Source: Burkholderiales bacterium
GTDB lineage: Bacteria; Pseudomonadota; Gammaproteobacteria; Burkholderiales; SG8-39
NCBI GenBank assembly: GCA_026417035.1
Contig: JAOAEA010000041.1
Span: 1-36,069 of the forward strand
Length of the DNA: 36,069 nt
Direction of reading: 5' to 3'
Made by a program: the position numbers and the translations under genes. The notes beneath the pieces were generated by a model. It was not told where the DNA came from. It searched no databases and was given only the letters and a program-made list of their open reading frames with translations. The stretch's first letter is position 1. Every line of letters starts with the position of its first letter. This document shows positions 16,997 to 25,537 of the stretch, piece after piece.

Positions 16997-17010
16997 TTGA
17001 TCTGTGTCAA
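16997..17010. promoter_or_regulatory. FNR/CRP-family binding site, nuo side
   Basis: TTGATCTGTGTCAA: left half-site TTGAT is the FNR consensus, right half GTCAA differs from ATCAA by one base. Centre 74 bp from the frd-side site. A start site near 17045 would place it at -41.5, with TAGTCT (17033-17038) as a poor -10 box for the nuo operon. Confidence 0.6.
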
Positions 17011-17032
17011 CCGGGTGGGCCGCTTCCCAAAC

Positions 17033-17038
17033 TAGTCT
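17033..17038 (+). promoter_or_regulatory. Possible -10 element for the nuo operon
   Basis: TAGTCT, three of six matches to the -10 box, placed exactly where a class II promoter driven from the 16997-17010 site would need it. Weak alone; the spacing is the argument. The leader from about 17045 to the nuoA start (17216) is about 170 bases with no gene I can support. Confidence 0.3.
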
Positions 17039-17215
17039 GCGTCCGAGCGCGCCGTGGCCCGTGGTGCGGCGCGCGACAACGATGCCAACAACCAGGGCGC
17101 GAGAGATGGGCTCGCCGGCACCGGCCGGGCCGCGGCACGCGGTGCCGCGCGGCTCTTCTCCCCTCAGCGCGCGAACCGCGGCCCGGCCGGACGCGGGGAT
17201 GAGGAGCGGACACGC

Positions 17216-17581
17216 GTGAACCCCTACGTCGTCTTCCTCCTCTACATGATGGCGATCCTCGGCTTCGTGGCGACGACGCTCGTCATGAACCGGCTGCTCG
17301 GCCCGAAGCCGCAGCCGACCGAGGCGAAGCTCGAGCCCTTCGAGTGCGGCGCCACGCCCGTGGACGTGCGGAACGTCAAGGCGGTGCCGATCAAGTACTA
17401 CGCGGTCGCGATCGTCTTCATCCTCTTCGACCTCGAGACGGTGTTCCTCTTCATCTGGGCGCTCGGCGCGCAGCCGCTCACCGGCTTCATGCTGGCGACC
17501 TTCTTCATCTTCGTGTTTCTGCTCGTGCTGATCCTCCTCTACGTGTACAAGGCGCGGCTCCTGGAGGCGGTGACGCAATGA
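17216..17581 (+). CDS. nuoA: NADH-quinone oxidoreductase subunit A
   Basis: Membrane subunit of complex I, 121 residues with three transmembrane helices. The conserved loop [14 protein letters not shown] and the second-helix segment [18 protein letters not shown] are present, the latter with the Asp/Glu pair near the quinone tunnel. GTG 17216 is chosen over a 54-codon upstream extension in the same frame because GAGGAG lies just before it and the family begins with a helix here ([11 protein letters not shown]). First gene of a complete nuoA-N operon; its stop overlaps the nuoB start (ATGA). Confidence 0.94.
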   Translation: MNPYVVFLLYMMAILGFVATTLVMNRLLGPKPQPTEAKLEPFECGATPVDVRNVKAVPIKYYAVAIVFILFDLETVFLFIWALGAQPLTGFMLATFFIFVFLLVLILLYVYKARLLEAVTQ

Positions 17582-18096
17582 GCGCGCCGGCGAGGACGAT
17601 CCCGATCGCGCGCGCGGAGCCCTCGGGCGCGTTCGAGTACATCGCGACGAAGAAGGACGAACTCATCGGCTGGGCGCGCAAGTTCTCGCTCTTCCCCTAC
17701 CCGTTCGTCACCGCCTGCTGCGCGATGGAGTTCATGGCGGTGAGCGCGACGCCCTACGACACCGACCGCTTCGGCGCGGCCCTGCCCCGCTTCTCGCCGC
17801 GCCAGTCCGACCTCCTGATGGTGGTGGGCACGGTGACGCACAAGCAGGCGCCCGTCCTCCTCAAGGTCTACGAGCAGATGTGCGAGCCGAAGTGGGTGAT
17901 GGCCTTCGGCGCGTGCGCGACGAGCGGCGGCTTCTACCAGAACTACGCGGCGCTACCCGGCATCGATCGCATCATCCCGGTGGACGTGTACATCCCCGGC
18001 TGTCCGCCGCGGCCCGAGACCGTGATCGACGGGATCATGCAGCTGCAGGACAAGATCGCCCGCGAGCGGCATCCGATCCTCACCCGGGAGTTCTAG
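17578..18096 (+). CDS. nuoB: NADH-quinone oxidoreductase subunit B
   Basis: Peripheral-arm subunit of 172 residues that carries cluster N2, the last iron-sulfur centre before quinone. Ligands are C47 and C48 (VTACCAMEF), C113 (GACATSGG) and C142 (IPGCPPRPE). ATG 17578 overlaps the nuoA stop. Followed by nuoC after 4 bases. Normal in length and motifs for bacterial NuoB. Confidence 0.95.
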   Translation: MSAPARTIPIARAEPSGAFEYIATKKDELIGWARKFSLFPYPFVTACCAMEFMAVSATPYDTDRFGAALPRFSPRQSDLLMVVGTVTHKQAPVLLKVYEQMCEPKWVMAFGACATSGGFYQNYAALPGIDRIIPVDVYIPGCPPRPETVIDGIMQLQDKIARERHPILTREF

Positions 18097-18100
18097 GGCC

Positions 18101-18580
18101 GTGTCCGCCGTGTTCGACCGTATCAAGGACGCGTTCGCGCGCGAAGCGCCCGGGGCCGCGGTGTCGCACGGCATCCTGGTGCTCGCCGTCGCGCCGGCGG
18201 ACGTGCTCGCGGTCGTCGCGCGGCTCAAGGAAGAATTCGGCTTCGACCTCTTCCTCGACGTGACCGCGGTCGACTGGCCCGGCGAGCCGCTGCGCTTCGA
18301 GGTCGTCTGGCACTTCTACTCGACCCGCGACTTCGTGCGCGTGCGCGTGAAGACCCGCGTCCCGGAAGCCGACCCGACCGTCGACTCGCTCGTGCCGCTC
18401 TACGGCGCCGCGCGCTTCATGGAGCGCGAGTGCCACGACATGTACGGCATCGTCTTCCGCGGCAACGCCGACCTGCGCCCGATCCTGCTCTACGAGGGCT
18501 TCGTCGGCCACCCGCTGCGCAAGGACTACCCGAAGGGCCGGGAGCAGCCGCTCGTGCCCTACCGCGAGGATCCGCGGTGA
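18101..18580 (+). CDS. nuoC: NADH-quinone oxidoreductase subunit C
   Basis: Peripheral-arm subunit of 159 residues (30-kDa subunit family), without a cofactor, packing against NuoD. The family signature ERECHDMYGIVFRGN is near residue 107, followed by LRPILLYEGFVGHPLRKDYP. GTG 18101 start; a short N-terminal region compared with some homologues. Separate from nuoD here, unlike the fused NuoCD of enterobacteria; its stop overlaps the nuoD start (GTGA), so translation is probably coupled. Confidence 0.93.
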   Translation: MSAVFDRIKDAFAREAPGAAVSHGILVLAVAPADVLAVVARLKEEFGFDLFLDVTAVDWPGEPLRFEVVWHFYSTRDFVRVRVKTRVPEADPTVDSLVPLYGAARFMERECHDMYGIVFRGNADLRPILLYEGFVGHPLRKDYPKGREQPLVPYREDPR

Positions 18581-19794
18581 ACGCGCCGATCGCGAACCCG
18601 GTCCGGCCGGCGTTCGACCGGACGCTGCGCGAGGACACGGTGATCGTGAGCATCGGGCCGTCGCACCCGGCGACCCACGGCACGATCCAGATCTTCACCG
18701 AGCTCGACGGCGAGCGCGTGGTGCGGGCCGACGTGCACTGTGGCTACCTGCACCGCGGCTTCGAGAAGGAGTGCGAGGACCACACCTGGCACAACCTGAT
18801 CCCGTACGTCGACCGGCTCAACTACTGCTCGGCGCTCGTCAACGACTTCGCCTACTGCGACGCCGTCGAGCGGCTGATGGGCATCGAGATCACGCCGCGC
18901 TGCCGCTACCTGCGGACCCTGCTCTCGGAGTACTCGCGCGTCGCCGACCACCTCACCTGCGTCGCCGCTTCGCTGATGGAGCTCGGCGCGATGACCGCGT
19001 TCCTGTACCTGGTGATGCTGCGCGACTGGATCTACGAACACCTCGCCGACCTCACCGGGGCGCGCGTCACCTACACCTACGGGCGCATCGGCGGCCTGGC
19101 GCGCGACCTGCCGGAAGGCTGGCTCGCGCGCCTGCACGAGATCCTGGCGAAGTACGAGGAATTCGTCGCGCGCGTGCACGGCCTGATGGACCGCAACCGG
19201 ATCTTCATCGAGCGCACCCGCGACGTGGGCGTCATCTCCGCCGCCGACGCGATCAACTGGGGCTACACCGGCCCGATCCTGCGCTCGACCGGCGTCGCGC
19301 GCGACCTGCGCAGGGACACCCCCTACCTCGCCTACGCGGAGCTCGACTTCGAGGTCCCGGTCGGGATCAAGGGCGACAACTACGACCGCTACTACGTCCG
19401 CATGCGGGAGATGGACGAATCGGTGCACATGATCCGGCAGCTCGTCGAGATGCTCCCCGACGGGCCGGTGAGCGTGGACGACCGGCGCTGCACGCTGCCC
19501 GACAAGCGCCTCGTGTACACCGAGATCGAGTCGCTCATCAACCACTTCAAGCTCGTGACGGACGGGCCGCAGGTGCCCGCGGGCGAGATCTACGTCGCCC
19601 ACGAGTCGCCGAACGGCGAGCTCGGCTTCTACCTCGTCAGCACCGGCGGCGGCACGCCGTGGAAAGTGCACGTGCGCGCGCCGAGCTTCGTGCACATGGG
19701 GGGCGCGCACCTGATGCTCGAAGGCTATCAGCTCGCCGACCTCATCCCCACCTTCGGCTCGATCAACATGATCGGCGGCGAGTGCGACCGATGA
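18577..19794 (+). CDS. nuoD: NADH-quinone oxidoreductase subunit D
   Basis: 49-kDa subunit homologue of 405 residues, which with NuoB forms the quinone-binding cavity. HPATHG at about 30-35 contains the conserved His near the quinone headgroup (H34), and Y83 in VDRLNYCSAL corresponds to the quinone-binding tyrosine. FNR-like or [NiFe]-hydrogenase metal cysteines are absent, as expected for Nuo. GTG 18577 overlaps the nuoC stop; the ATGA at the end overlaps nuoE. Confidence 0.95.
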   Translation: MNAPIANPVRPAFDRTLREDTVIVSIGPSHPATHGTIQIFTELDGERVVRADVHCGYLHRGFEKECEDHTWHNLIPYVDRLNYCSALVNDFAYCDAVERLMGIEITPRCRYLRTLLSEYSRVADHLTCVAASLMELGAMTAFLYLVMLRDWIYEHLADLTGARVTYTYGRIGGLARDLPEGWLARLHEILAKYEEFVARVHGLMDRNRIFIERTRDVGVISAADAINWGYTGPILRSTGVARDLRRDTPYLAYAELDFEVPVGIKGDNYDRYYVRMREMDESVHMIRQLVEMLPDGPVSVDDRRCTLPDKRLVYTEIESLINHFKLVTDGPQVPAGEIYVAHESPNGELGFYLVSTGGGTPWKVHVRAPSFVHMGGAHLMLEGYQLADLIPTFGSINMIGGECDR

Positions 19795-20255
19795 AACACC
19801 TCGTCCCCGAATTCGAGAGGCTGAAGGCCCGCTTCCCGGCCGGGTTCGAGTCCTCGCTCGTCCTGCCGTGCCTGCGGCGCATCCAGGAGGACCGCGGGTT
19901 CGTCGCCGACAGCGACATCGCCGGGCTCGCCGCCTACCTCGGCGTGCCGCGCATCCAGATCGAGGAGGCGCTCTCCTTCTACACGCAGTTCCGCCGCAAG
20001 CCGATCGGCCGGTGGCACGTGCAGGCCTGCCGCAACGTCTCGTGCTCGATGCGCGGCGCCGAGCGCCTGATCGACCACCTGCGGCGCAGGCTCGGCGTGG
20101 CGCCCGGCGAGACGACGCCGGACGGCCGCTTCACCCTTTCGACGGTCGAGTGCCTCGGCTCCTGCGGGACCGCGCCGGTGGTGATGGTGAACGACGCGTA
20201 CCACGAAGGCATGACCGCCGAGAAGATCGACGCGCTGCTGGCGGGGCTCGAATAG
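19791..20255 (+). CDS. nuoE: NADH-quinone oxidoreductase subunit E
   Basis: 24-kDa subunit homologue of 154 residues, thioredoxin-like ferredoxin that holds the off-path [2Fe-2S] cluster N1a. Ligands C80 and C85 (ACRNVSC) and C121 and C125 (ECLGSC). The N-terminal helical domain (residues 1-65) is typical. ATG 19791 overlaps the nuoD stop, and nuoF begins 2 bases after its end. Confidence 0.94.
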   Translation: MKHLVPEFERLKARFPAGFESSLVLPCLRRIQEDRGFVADSDIAGLAAYLGVPRIQIEEALSFYTQFRRKPIGRWHVQACRNVSCSMRGAERLIDHLRRRLGVAPGETTPDGRFTLSTVECLGSCGTAPVVMVNDAYHEGMTAEKIDALLAGLE

Positions 20256-20257
20256 CC

Positions 20258-21553
20258 ATGGCCGGGACCAAGCTCCTCATGACGTTCCCGGTCACGGCGA
20301 CCTCGCACACGCTCGCCGACTACCGGGCCCGCGGCGGCTACGCGACGCTCGCGAGGGTGCTTCGCGAGATGAAGCCGGAGGACGTCACCAAGGAGGTCAC
20401 CGCGTCGGGCCTGCAGGGCCGCGGCGGGGCGGCCTTCCCGGTGGGCCGGAAATGGCAGGTGGTGCACCTCGACGACGGCCAGCCCCATTACCTCTGCGCC
20501 AACGCCGACGAGGGCGAGCCCGGCACGTTCAAGGACCGCTGGATCCTGGAGAACGCGCCGCACCTGTTGCTCGAGTCCATGCTCATCGCCTCCTACGCGC
20601 TGCAGGTGCGCAATGCGTTCGTCTACATCCGCGGCGAGTTCGACCTGCCTTACCGGCGCCTCGCCGCGGCGGTCGAGGAGGCCTACGGCGCCGGCTACTT
20701 CGGCGAGCGCATCCTCGGCTCGGACTTCTCCTGCGACGTGGTCGTGTACCGCGGCGCCGGCTCCTACGTCTGCGGCGAGGCCTCCGCGCTGATCACCTCG
20801 ATCGAGGGCAAGCGCGGCTACCCGCGCAACCGGCCGCCGCGGCTGACGGTGCGCGGGCTCTACCAGAAGCCGACGGTGATCAACAACGTCGAGTCGCTCG
20901 CCAACATCACCGGCATCATCGCGAACGGCGCCGAGGCGTTCCGGAAGGTCGGCACCGCGAAGGCGCCGGGCACGCGGCTCCTGTCGGTATCCGGGCACGT
21001 CGAGAGGCCGGGCGTCTACGAGGTCGAGTCCGGCTATCCGTTCCGCGACTTCCTGCGCGAGGAGCTCGGCGGTGTCCTCGGCGGCCGCGCGCTGAAGGCG
21101 GTGATCCCGGGCGGCATCTCGGCGAAGGTGCTGACCGCGGCCGAGATCGAGCCGCTCGCGCTCGACCAGTCGGTGTTCGAGGCGGCGGGCTCGACGCTCG
21201 GTTCGGGCGGCATGATCGTCATCGCCGAGGGCACGTGCATGGTGCGGCTCCTGCAGGTGATGCTGCGCTTCTACCACCACGAGTCCTGCGGCCAGTGCAC
21301 GCCCTGCCGCGAGGGCATGGGCTGGATGCACCGGGTGATCGACCGCATCGTCGCCGGCCAGGGCCGCCCCGAGGACGTCGCCACGCTCTACCACGTGTCG
21401 CGCTGGAACGACGGCACGACCATCTGCGGCATGGGCGACGCGGCCGGTTACGCGACGACCGCGATCCTCGACAAGTTCCGCGACGAGTTCGACTACTGGA
21501 TCGCCAACGGACGCTCGAAGCACCGCGGCGTCCTCGAGGTCGGGAATGCCTGA
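20258..21553 (+). CDS. nuoF: NADH-quinone oxidoreductase subunit F
   Basis: 51-kDa subunit homologue of 431 residues that oxidises NADH. FMN/NADH site: GRGGAAFPVGRKW at about 54-66 and CANADEGEPGTFKDR at about 80-94; [4Fe-4S] cluster N3 ligands are C344, C347, C350 (ESCGQCTPCREG) and C390 (TTICGMGD). The presence of nuoE, nuoF and nuoG means this complex I should take electrons from NADH rather than from a ferredoxin or F420 partner. It overlaps nuoG by 8 bases. Confidence 0.95.
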   Translation: MAGTKLLMTFPVTATSHTLADYRARGGYATLARVLREMKPEDVTKEVTASGLQGRGGAAFPVGRKWQVVHLDDGQPHYLCANADEGEPGTFKDRWILENAPHLLLESMLIASYALQVRNAFVYIRGEFDLPYRRLAAAVEEAYGAGYFGERILGSDFSCDVVVYRGAGSYVCGEASALITSIEGKRGYPRNRPPRLTVRGLYQKPTVINNVESLANITGIIANGAEAFRKVGTAKAPGTRLLSVSGHVERPGVYEVESGYPFRDFLREELGGVLGGRALKAVIPGGISAKVLTAAEIEPLALDQSVFEAAGSTLGSGGMIVIAEGTCMVRLLQVMLRFYHHESCGQCTPCREGMGWMHRVIDRIVAGQGRPEDVATLYHVSRWNDGTTICGMGDAAGYATTAILDKFRDEFDYWIANGRSKHRGVLEVGNA

Positions 21554-22988
21554 GATCTTCATCGACGGGCGCGCCGTCCAGGCGGAGAAGGACCAGACGG
21601 TCCTCCAGGCGGCGCTCGCGAACGGCATCTTCATCCCGTACTTCTGCTGGCACCCGCAGCTCTCGGTGGCCGGCAACTGCCGCATCTGCGTCGTCGAGGT
21701 CGAGGCGAAGGGCGGCAGCTGGCTCGACATCTCCTGCAACATGCCGGTGAGCGAGGGCATGCGCGTGCGCACCGACTCCGAGGAGGTGCGCGCGCAGCGC
21801 AAGGCCATCCTGCAGTTCATCACGCTGAACCACCCGGTGGACTGCGGCATCTGCGACAAGGCGGGCGAGTGCACGCTGCAGGACTACCACTACGCCTACA
21901 ACGGCGCGCCGTCGATCTCGCACGACCCGAAGGTCCGCGCCACCAAGTTCTTCGACCTGTCGCGCCGCATCCTGCTCGACAACGAGCGCTGCATCCTGTG
22001 CTCGCGCTGCGTGCGCTTCACGCGCGAGATCTCGAAGTCCCACGCGCTCGGCATCGAGGACCGCGGCGACCACTCGCTCGTCCGGCCGGCCGAGGACGGG
22101 TGCTTCGACGACGATCCGTACTCCGACAACGTCATCGACCTCTGCCCGGTGGGAGCGCTCCTTGCGAAGTCGTTCCTCTACAAGGCCCGCGTCTGGTATC
22201 TCCGGCCGACGCCCTCGGTCTGCCCCGGCTGCGAGCGCGGCTGCGCGGTGAACCTCTGGCACCGGCGGCCGGAGTGGCAGCTGAACGCCCTCGACCCGCG
22301 GCAGAACACCGCGATCGCGCGCGTCACGCCGCGCGAGAACCCGGCGGTGAACGGCCCCTGGATCTGCAACAAGGGCCGCGACCTCGCGGCGATCTTCGAG
22401 CGCGCCCGCGCCGAGCAGGCGATGCTGAAAGGGGCGCCGGTCGGCCTCGCCGAGGCGATCGCGGCGGCGCGCCGCCTGATCGAAGCCGCGCGCCACCCGG
22501 TCGCGCTGGTCTCGAACTGGGGCTCGAACGAAGAGCTCGCCGCGTTCAAGCGCTCGCTCGCTGGCCGCTTCTCGGCCGCTTTCGTGAAGATCGACCGCCA
22601 GCCCGACCCCGGCGAGCGGCTCGAGGACGATTTCCTCATCAAGCGGGACAAGAATCCGAACACGGCCGGCGCCCGGGCCCTGTTCGACGATGCGCCCGCC
22701 GCGCTGCCCGCCGCGACCGACCTGGTGCTCGTCTGGGGCGAGGGCGGCGACTTCGCGCGCCTGCCCGCCGGCGCGAAGACCATCCTCCTCGGCTCCTACC
22801 TCGCCCCCGAGAACGGCCACGCCGACGTCTTCATCCCGGTGAGCATCCAGACCGAGCGGCGCGGCAGCTACACGAATTTCGCCGGCGTGGTCTCGACGTT
22901 CGAGCCGTGCTTCGCGAAGAAGCCTGCGGTCGCCGACGCGGAGGCGCTGTTCGCGCAGCTCGGCGCCGAGGAGCGGGTGCCGGCATGA
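21546..22988 (+). CDS. nuoG: NADH-quinone oxidoreductase subunit G, short form
   Basis: 75-kDa subunit homologue of only 480 residues; usual bacterial NuoG has about 690-910. The N-terminal iron-sulfur part is intact: [2Fe-2S] C34, C45, C48, C64; H96, C100, C103, C109; [4Fe-4S] C149, C152, C155, C200. A further CxxCxxxC (C226, C229, C233) with C274 in WICNKGRD matches the extra N7 cluster site found in some bacteria. After about residue 280 the molybdopterin-oxidoreductase-like domain is greatly reduced, leaving some 200 residues. The end is not a frameshift: the stop overlaps the nuoH start as ATGA and there is no unused coding sequence. Confidence 0.93.
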   Translation: MPEIFIDGRAVQAEKDQTVLQAALANGIFIPYFCWHPQLSVAGNCRICVVEVEAKGGSWLDISCNMPVSEGMRVRTDSEEVRAQRKAILQFITLNHPVDCGICDKAGECTLQDYHYAYNGAPSISHDPKVRATKFFDLSRRILLDNERCILCSRCVRFTREISKSHALGIEDRGDHSLVRPAEDGCFDDDPYSDNVIDLCPVGALLAKSFLYKARVWYLRPTPSVCPGCERGCAVNLWHRRPEWQLNALDPRQNTAIARVTPRENPAVNGPWICNKGRDLAAIFERARAEQAMLKGAPVGLAEAIAAARRLIEAARHPVALVSNWGSNEELAAFKRSLAGRFSAAFVKIDRQPDPGERLEDDFLIKRDKNPNTAGARALFDDAPAALPAATDLVLVWGEGGDFARLPAGAKTILLGSYLAPENGHADVFIPVSIQTERRGSYTNFAGVVSTFEPCFAKKPAVADAEALFAQLGAEERVPA

Positions 22989-24133
22989 TCCAGGACCTCG
23001 TCGTCTACGCCGTGTTCATCGGCTACGCGATCGGCGTGCTGATGACCTTCGGCCTCGTCCTCACCTGGGTCGAGCGCAAGCAGGCGGCGATCATGTCCGA
23101 CCGCATCGGCGCCAACCGGGCGTATCTCCGCATCCCCTTCACCGACGTCAGGCTCGTGTGGTGGGGCCTGTTCCACGGCATCGCCGACGGCCTGAAGATG
23201 ATCCTCAAGGAGGACTTCAAGCCGCGCACCTACGACTGGTATGCCTACGCGGTGGCGCCGTGGGTGGCGTTCACGCCGGTGCTGCTCGTGTTCGCCGTCA
23301 TCCCCTTCGGCGGGACGCTCGCGCCGGCGAAGCTCGTCCCGGCGCTCGCCGACTGGTTCGGCGACCGCACCTATCCGATGCAGATCGCGCGGCTCGACGC
23401 GGGCCTGCTCATCGTGTTCGCGTTCGGCGGCATGACCATCATCGGCGCGATGCTCGCCGGCTGGTCCTCGTCGAACAAGTTCTCGCTGCTCGGCGCGCTG
23501 CGCGCCGGCTCGCAGATGATCTCCTACGAGCTCGTCCTCGGCCTCACGGTGCTCGGCCTCATCCTCATCTACGGGACGGTGGACCTCGACGACATCGTGC
23601 GCCAGCAGTCGGGCATCGTCCTCGGCTTCCTCCCGGCCTGGGGCGTGTTCCTGCAGCCGTTCGCGGCGACGCTCTTCATGGCGGCGGCGATCGCCGAGAA
23701 CAAGCGCATCCCGTTCGACCTGCCCGAGGCCGAGTCCGAGCTGATCGCCGGCTACTTCACCGAGTACAGCGCGATGAAGATGGGGCTCTTCATGTTCGCG
23801 GAGTTCATCGAGATCGCGATCATCGGCGCGCTCTTCACGACGCTCTTCCTCGGCGGCTACAACCTGCCCTACATGAACGACTCGGGATTCGTCTTCCCGG
23901 GCGGGCACGTGGTCGCGCTGCCCTACGCCGCCGTCGTCGTGATCCAGCTCGTGACCTTCCTCGTGAAGGTGTTCCTGATGTGCAGCTTCCAGATCCTGGT
24001 GCGCTGGTCGCTGCCGCGGTTCCGCTACGACCAGGTGCTGCGCTTCGCGTGGAAGTTCATGCTCCCGCTCGCGCTCGCCAACCTCACGGTCACCGCGGTG
24101 GCCGTCTGGCTCCTGCACGCGGTGCACGCATGA
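22985..24133 (+). CDS. nuoH: NADH-quinone oxidoreductase subunit H
   Basis: Membrane subunit of 382 residues at the junction of the two arms, forming part of the quinone tunnel. Signatures: WVERKQAAIMSDRIGAN near residue 28, GLKMILKEDFKP near 69 and ENKRIPFDLPEAESELIAGY near 240, with the conserved Glu/Arg set of the E-channel. Eight or so transmembrane helices are seen. It overlaps nuoG and nuoI by ATGA. It has about 50 more residues than E. coli NuoH, mainly in two loops (about 110-130 and 285-305). Confidence 0.95.
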   Translation: MIQDLVVYAVFIGYAIGVLMTFGLVLTWVERKQAAIMSDRIGANRAYLRIPFTDVRLVWWGLFHGIADGLKMILKEDFKPRTYDWYAYAVAPWVAFTPVLLVFAVIPFGGTLAPAKLVPALADWFGDRTYPMQIARLDAGLLIVFAFGGMTIIGAMLAGWSSSNKFSLLGALRAGSQMISYELVLGLTVLGLILIYGTVDLDDIVRQQSGIVLGFLPAWGVFLQPFAATLFMAAAIAENKRIPFDLPEAESELIAGYFTEYSAMKMGLFMFAEFIEIAIIGALFTTLFLGGYNLPYMNDSGFVFPGGHVVALPYAAVVVIQLVTFLVKVFLMCSFQILVRWSLPRFRYDQVLRFAWKFMLPLALANLTVTAVAVWLLHAVHA

Positions 24134-24702
24134 GCGCGCGTCCCGCCCCGCGCAAGGCGTACTGGAACGAGGCGCGGCTCTCGTGGTGGGAGCGCGCGTA
24201 CCTGCCCGAGATCCTGCGCGGGCTCGGCATCACCGGGGGCGTCTTCATGCGCAACCTGTGGCGCTGGATGACCGGCCGCAAGGGCGCGCTCACCACGTAC
24301 TACCCGGAGGAGACGCGCCCCGACTACGGCCGCCACAACCGCGGCAAGCACGTGCTGACGCAGCGCCCGGACGGCCGGCCGCAGTGCATCGCCTGCAACA
24401 TGTGCGCGACCGTCTGCCCGGCGAAGGTGATCGAGATCGATGCCGCCTTCGATCCGGAGGATCCGGCGCACCCGAAGTATCCGTCGCGCTTCGAGATCGA
24501 CTACTCGCGCTGCGTCTTCTGCGGGCTGTGCGTCGAGGCCTGCCCGGAGGACGCGATCCGGATGGTGAAGGAGGTGCCCGGGCTGCCCGGCGCCGACCGC
24601 CACCGCATGTGGCTCGGCCGCGAGGAGCTCCTCGGCTGGAACCCGCAGCGCGACGTCGCCAAGCCCTACCCGCCCAAGCCCGCGCCCGGAGGACGCGCAT
24701 GA
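24130..24702 (+). CDS. nuoI: NADH-quinone oxidoreductase subunit I
   Basis: 8Fe ferredoxin-like subunit of 190 residues, holding clusters N6a and N6b that pass electrons to NuoB. Ligands: C86, C89, C92, C96 (CIACNMCATVCP) and C128, C131, C134, C138 (CVFCGLCVEACP); each motif's last Cys belongs to the other cluster. The N-terminal amphipathic stretch (residues 18-50) lies along the membrane. Overlaps nuoH and nuoJ by ATGA. Confidence 0.95.
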   Translation: MSARPAPRKAYWNEARLSWWERAYLPEILRGLGITGGVFMRNLWRWMTGRKGALTTYYPEETRPDYGRHNRGKHVLTQRPDGRPQCIACNMCATVCPAKVIEIDAAFDPEDPAHPKYPSRFEIDYSRCVFCGLCVEACPEDAIRMVKEVPGLPGADRHRMWLGREELLGWNPQRDVAKPYPPKPAPGGRA

Positions 24703-25232
24703 TCGAGCGCCTGCTCGCGAACCTCGACACGCTGCTCCTCTATCTCTTCGCGGCGTGCGCGTTCGTGAGCGCCGCCCTGATGATCGTGCTCGCCCAGCCG
24801 ATGCGCGTCGCCCTCGCGCTGATCTCGACCATGGTGTTCCTCGGCGGGATCTACGGCCTGCTCGGCGTGCACTTCATCGCGGCGTTCCAGGTGCTGATCT
24901 ACGTCGGTGCCGTGATGGTGTTCATGGTGTACGCCATCATGCTCCTCGACGTGCGCGACCCGGCCTACCAGCGCCGCTACTCGCGCTACCTCGTGCCCGG
25001 CATCCTGGCCGGCGTGGCGTTCTTCGCGGCGCTCGCCTGGGGCCTCGCGCGCGAGTTCGCGGACGTCGCCGAGGGCGGGCCGGCCGCGGGCGGCGCGTTC
25101 GGCATCCAGCAGTTCGCCGCGGCCTTCCTCAACGAGTACTGGCTGCACTTCGAGCTCACCTCGGTCCTGCTCGTCGCCGCGGTCGTGGCGGCGCTCGCCG
25201 TGATCAACGTCAGCCGGAGGGACCGTGGATAA
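24699..25232 (+). CDS. nuoJ: NADH-quinone oxidoreductase subunit J
   Basis: Membrane subunit of 177 residues with five helices. The key third helix, FQVLIYVGAVMVFMVYAIML (about residues 64-83), with its pi-bulge-forming Tyr/Gly, is intact; an Ala/Gly-rich loop follows at about 125-135. Overlaps nuoI by ATGA and nuoK by 8 bases. Confidence 0.94.
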   Translation: MIERLLANLDTLLLYLFAACAFVSAALMIVLAQPMRVALALISTMVFLGGIYGLLGVHFIAAFQVLIYVGAVMVFMVYAIMLLDVRDPAYQRRYSRYLVPGILAGVAFFAALAWGLAREFADVAEGGPAAGGAFGIQQFAAAFLNEYWLHFELTSVLLVAAVVAALAVINVSRRDRG

Positions 25233-25527
25233 GACCCAGGTGCTGCTCGCGCTCGCGGTGGCGCTCTTCGCCCTCGGCATGATCGGCGTCGTCGTGCGCC
25301 GCAACGTGCTCGTGATGCTGATGTGCATGGAGCTCATGCTGAATGGCGTGAACCTCTCGCTCGTCACCTTCGCGCACCAGGCCGCCTCGAACGTGGGCGC
25401 GGTGCTCGTGTTCCTGGTGTTCGTGGTCGCGGCGGCCGAGATCGCGATCGCGATCCCGATCGTGCTGCTGCTGGTGCGGTCCAAGCGCACCCTCGACCTC
25501 GCCTCGTACTCGGACCTCAAGGGATAG
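25225..25527 (+). CDS. nuoK: NADH-quinone oxidoreductase subunit K
   Basis: Membrane subunit of 100 residues, three helices, MrpC-like. Both conserved glutamates of the proton path are present: MCMELMLNGVNL (near residue 36) and VVAAAEIAIAIPIVL (near 72). GTG 25225 overlaps nuoJ; nuoL starts 10 bases after the stop. Confidence 0.95.
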   Translation: MDKTQVLLALAVALFALGMIGVVVRRNVLVMLMCMELMLNGVNLSLVTFAHQAASNVGAVLVFLVFVVAAAEIAIAIPIVLLLVRSKRTLDLASYSDLKG

Positions 25528-25537
25528 GCGCCCCACC

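Noticed and set aside
17054..17215. N-terminal extension of nuoA
   Set aside because: Low-complexity Ala/Arg/Gly sequence before a good Shine-Dalgarno and a GTG that matches the family start.
14081..17578. Very long leftward open frame extending frdA by about 500 codons
   Set aside because: The extension runs antisense to nuoA and out of frame with frdC, has biased Arg/Ala/Pro composition, and the true frdA start at 16060 overlaps the frdC stop.
22178..22988. Frameshift or pseudogene in nuoG as the cause of its short length
   Set aside because: The frame is continuous, the stop overlaps nuoH by ATGA, and there is no leftover homologous coding sequence.
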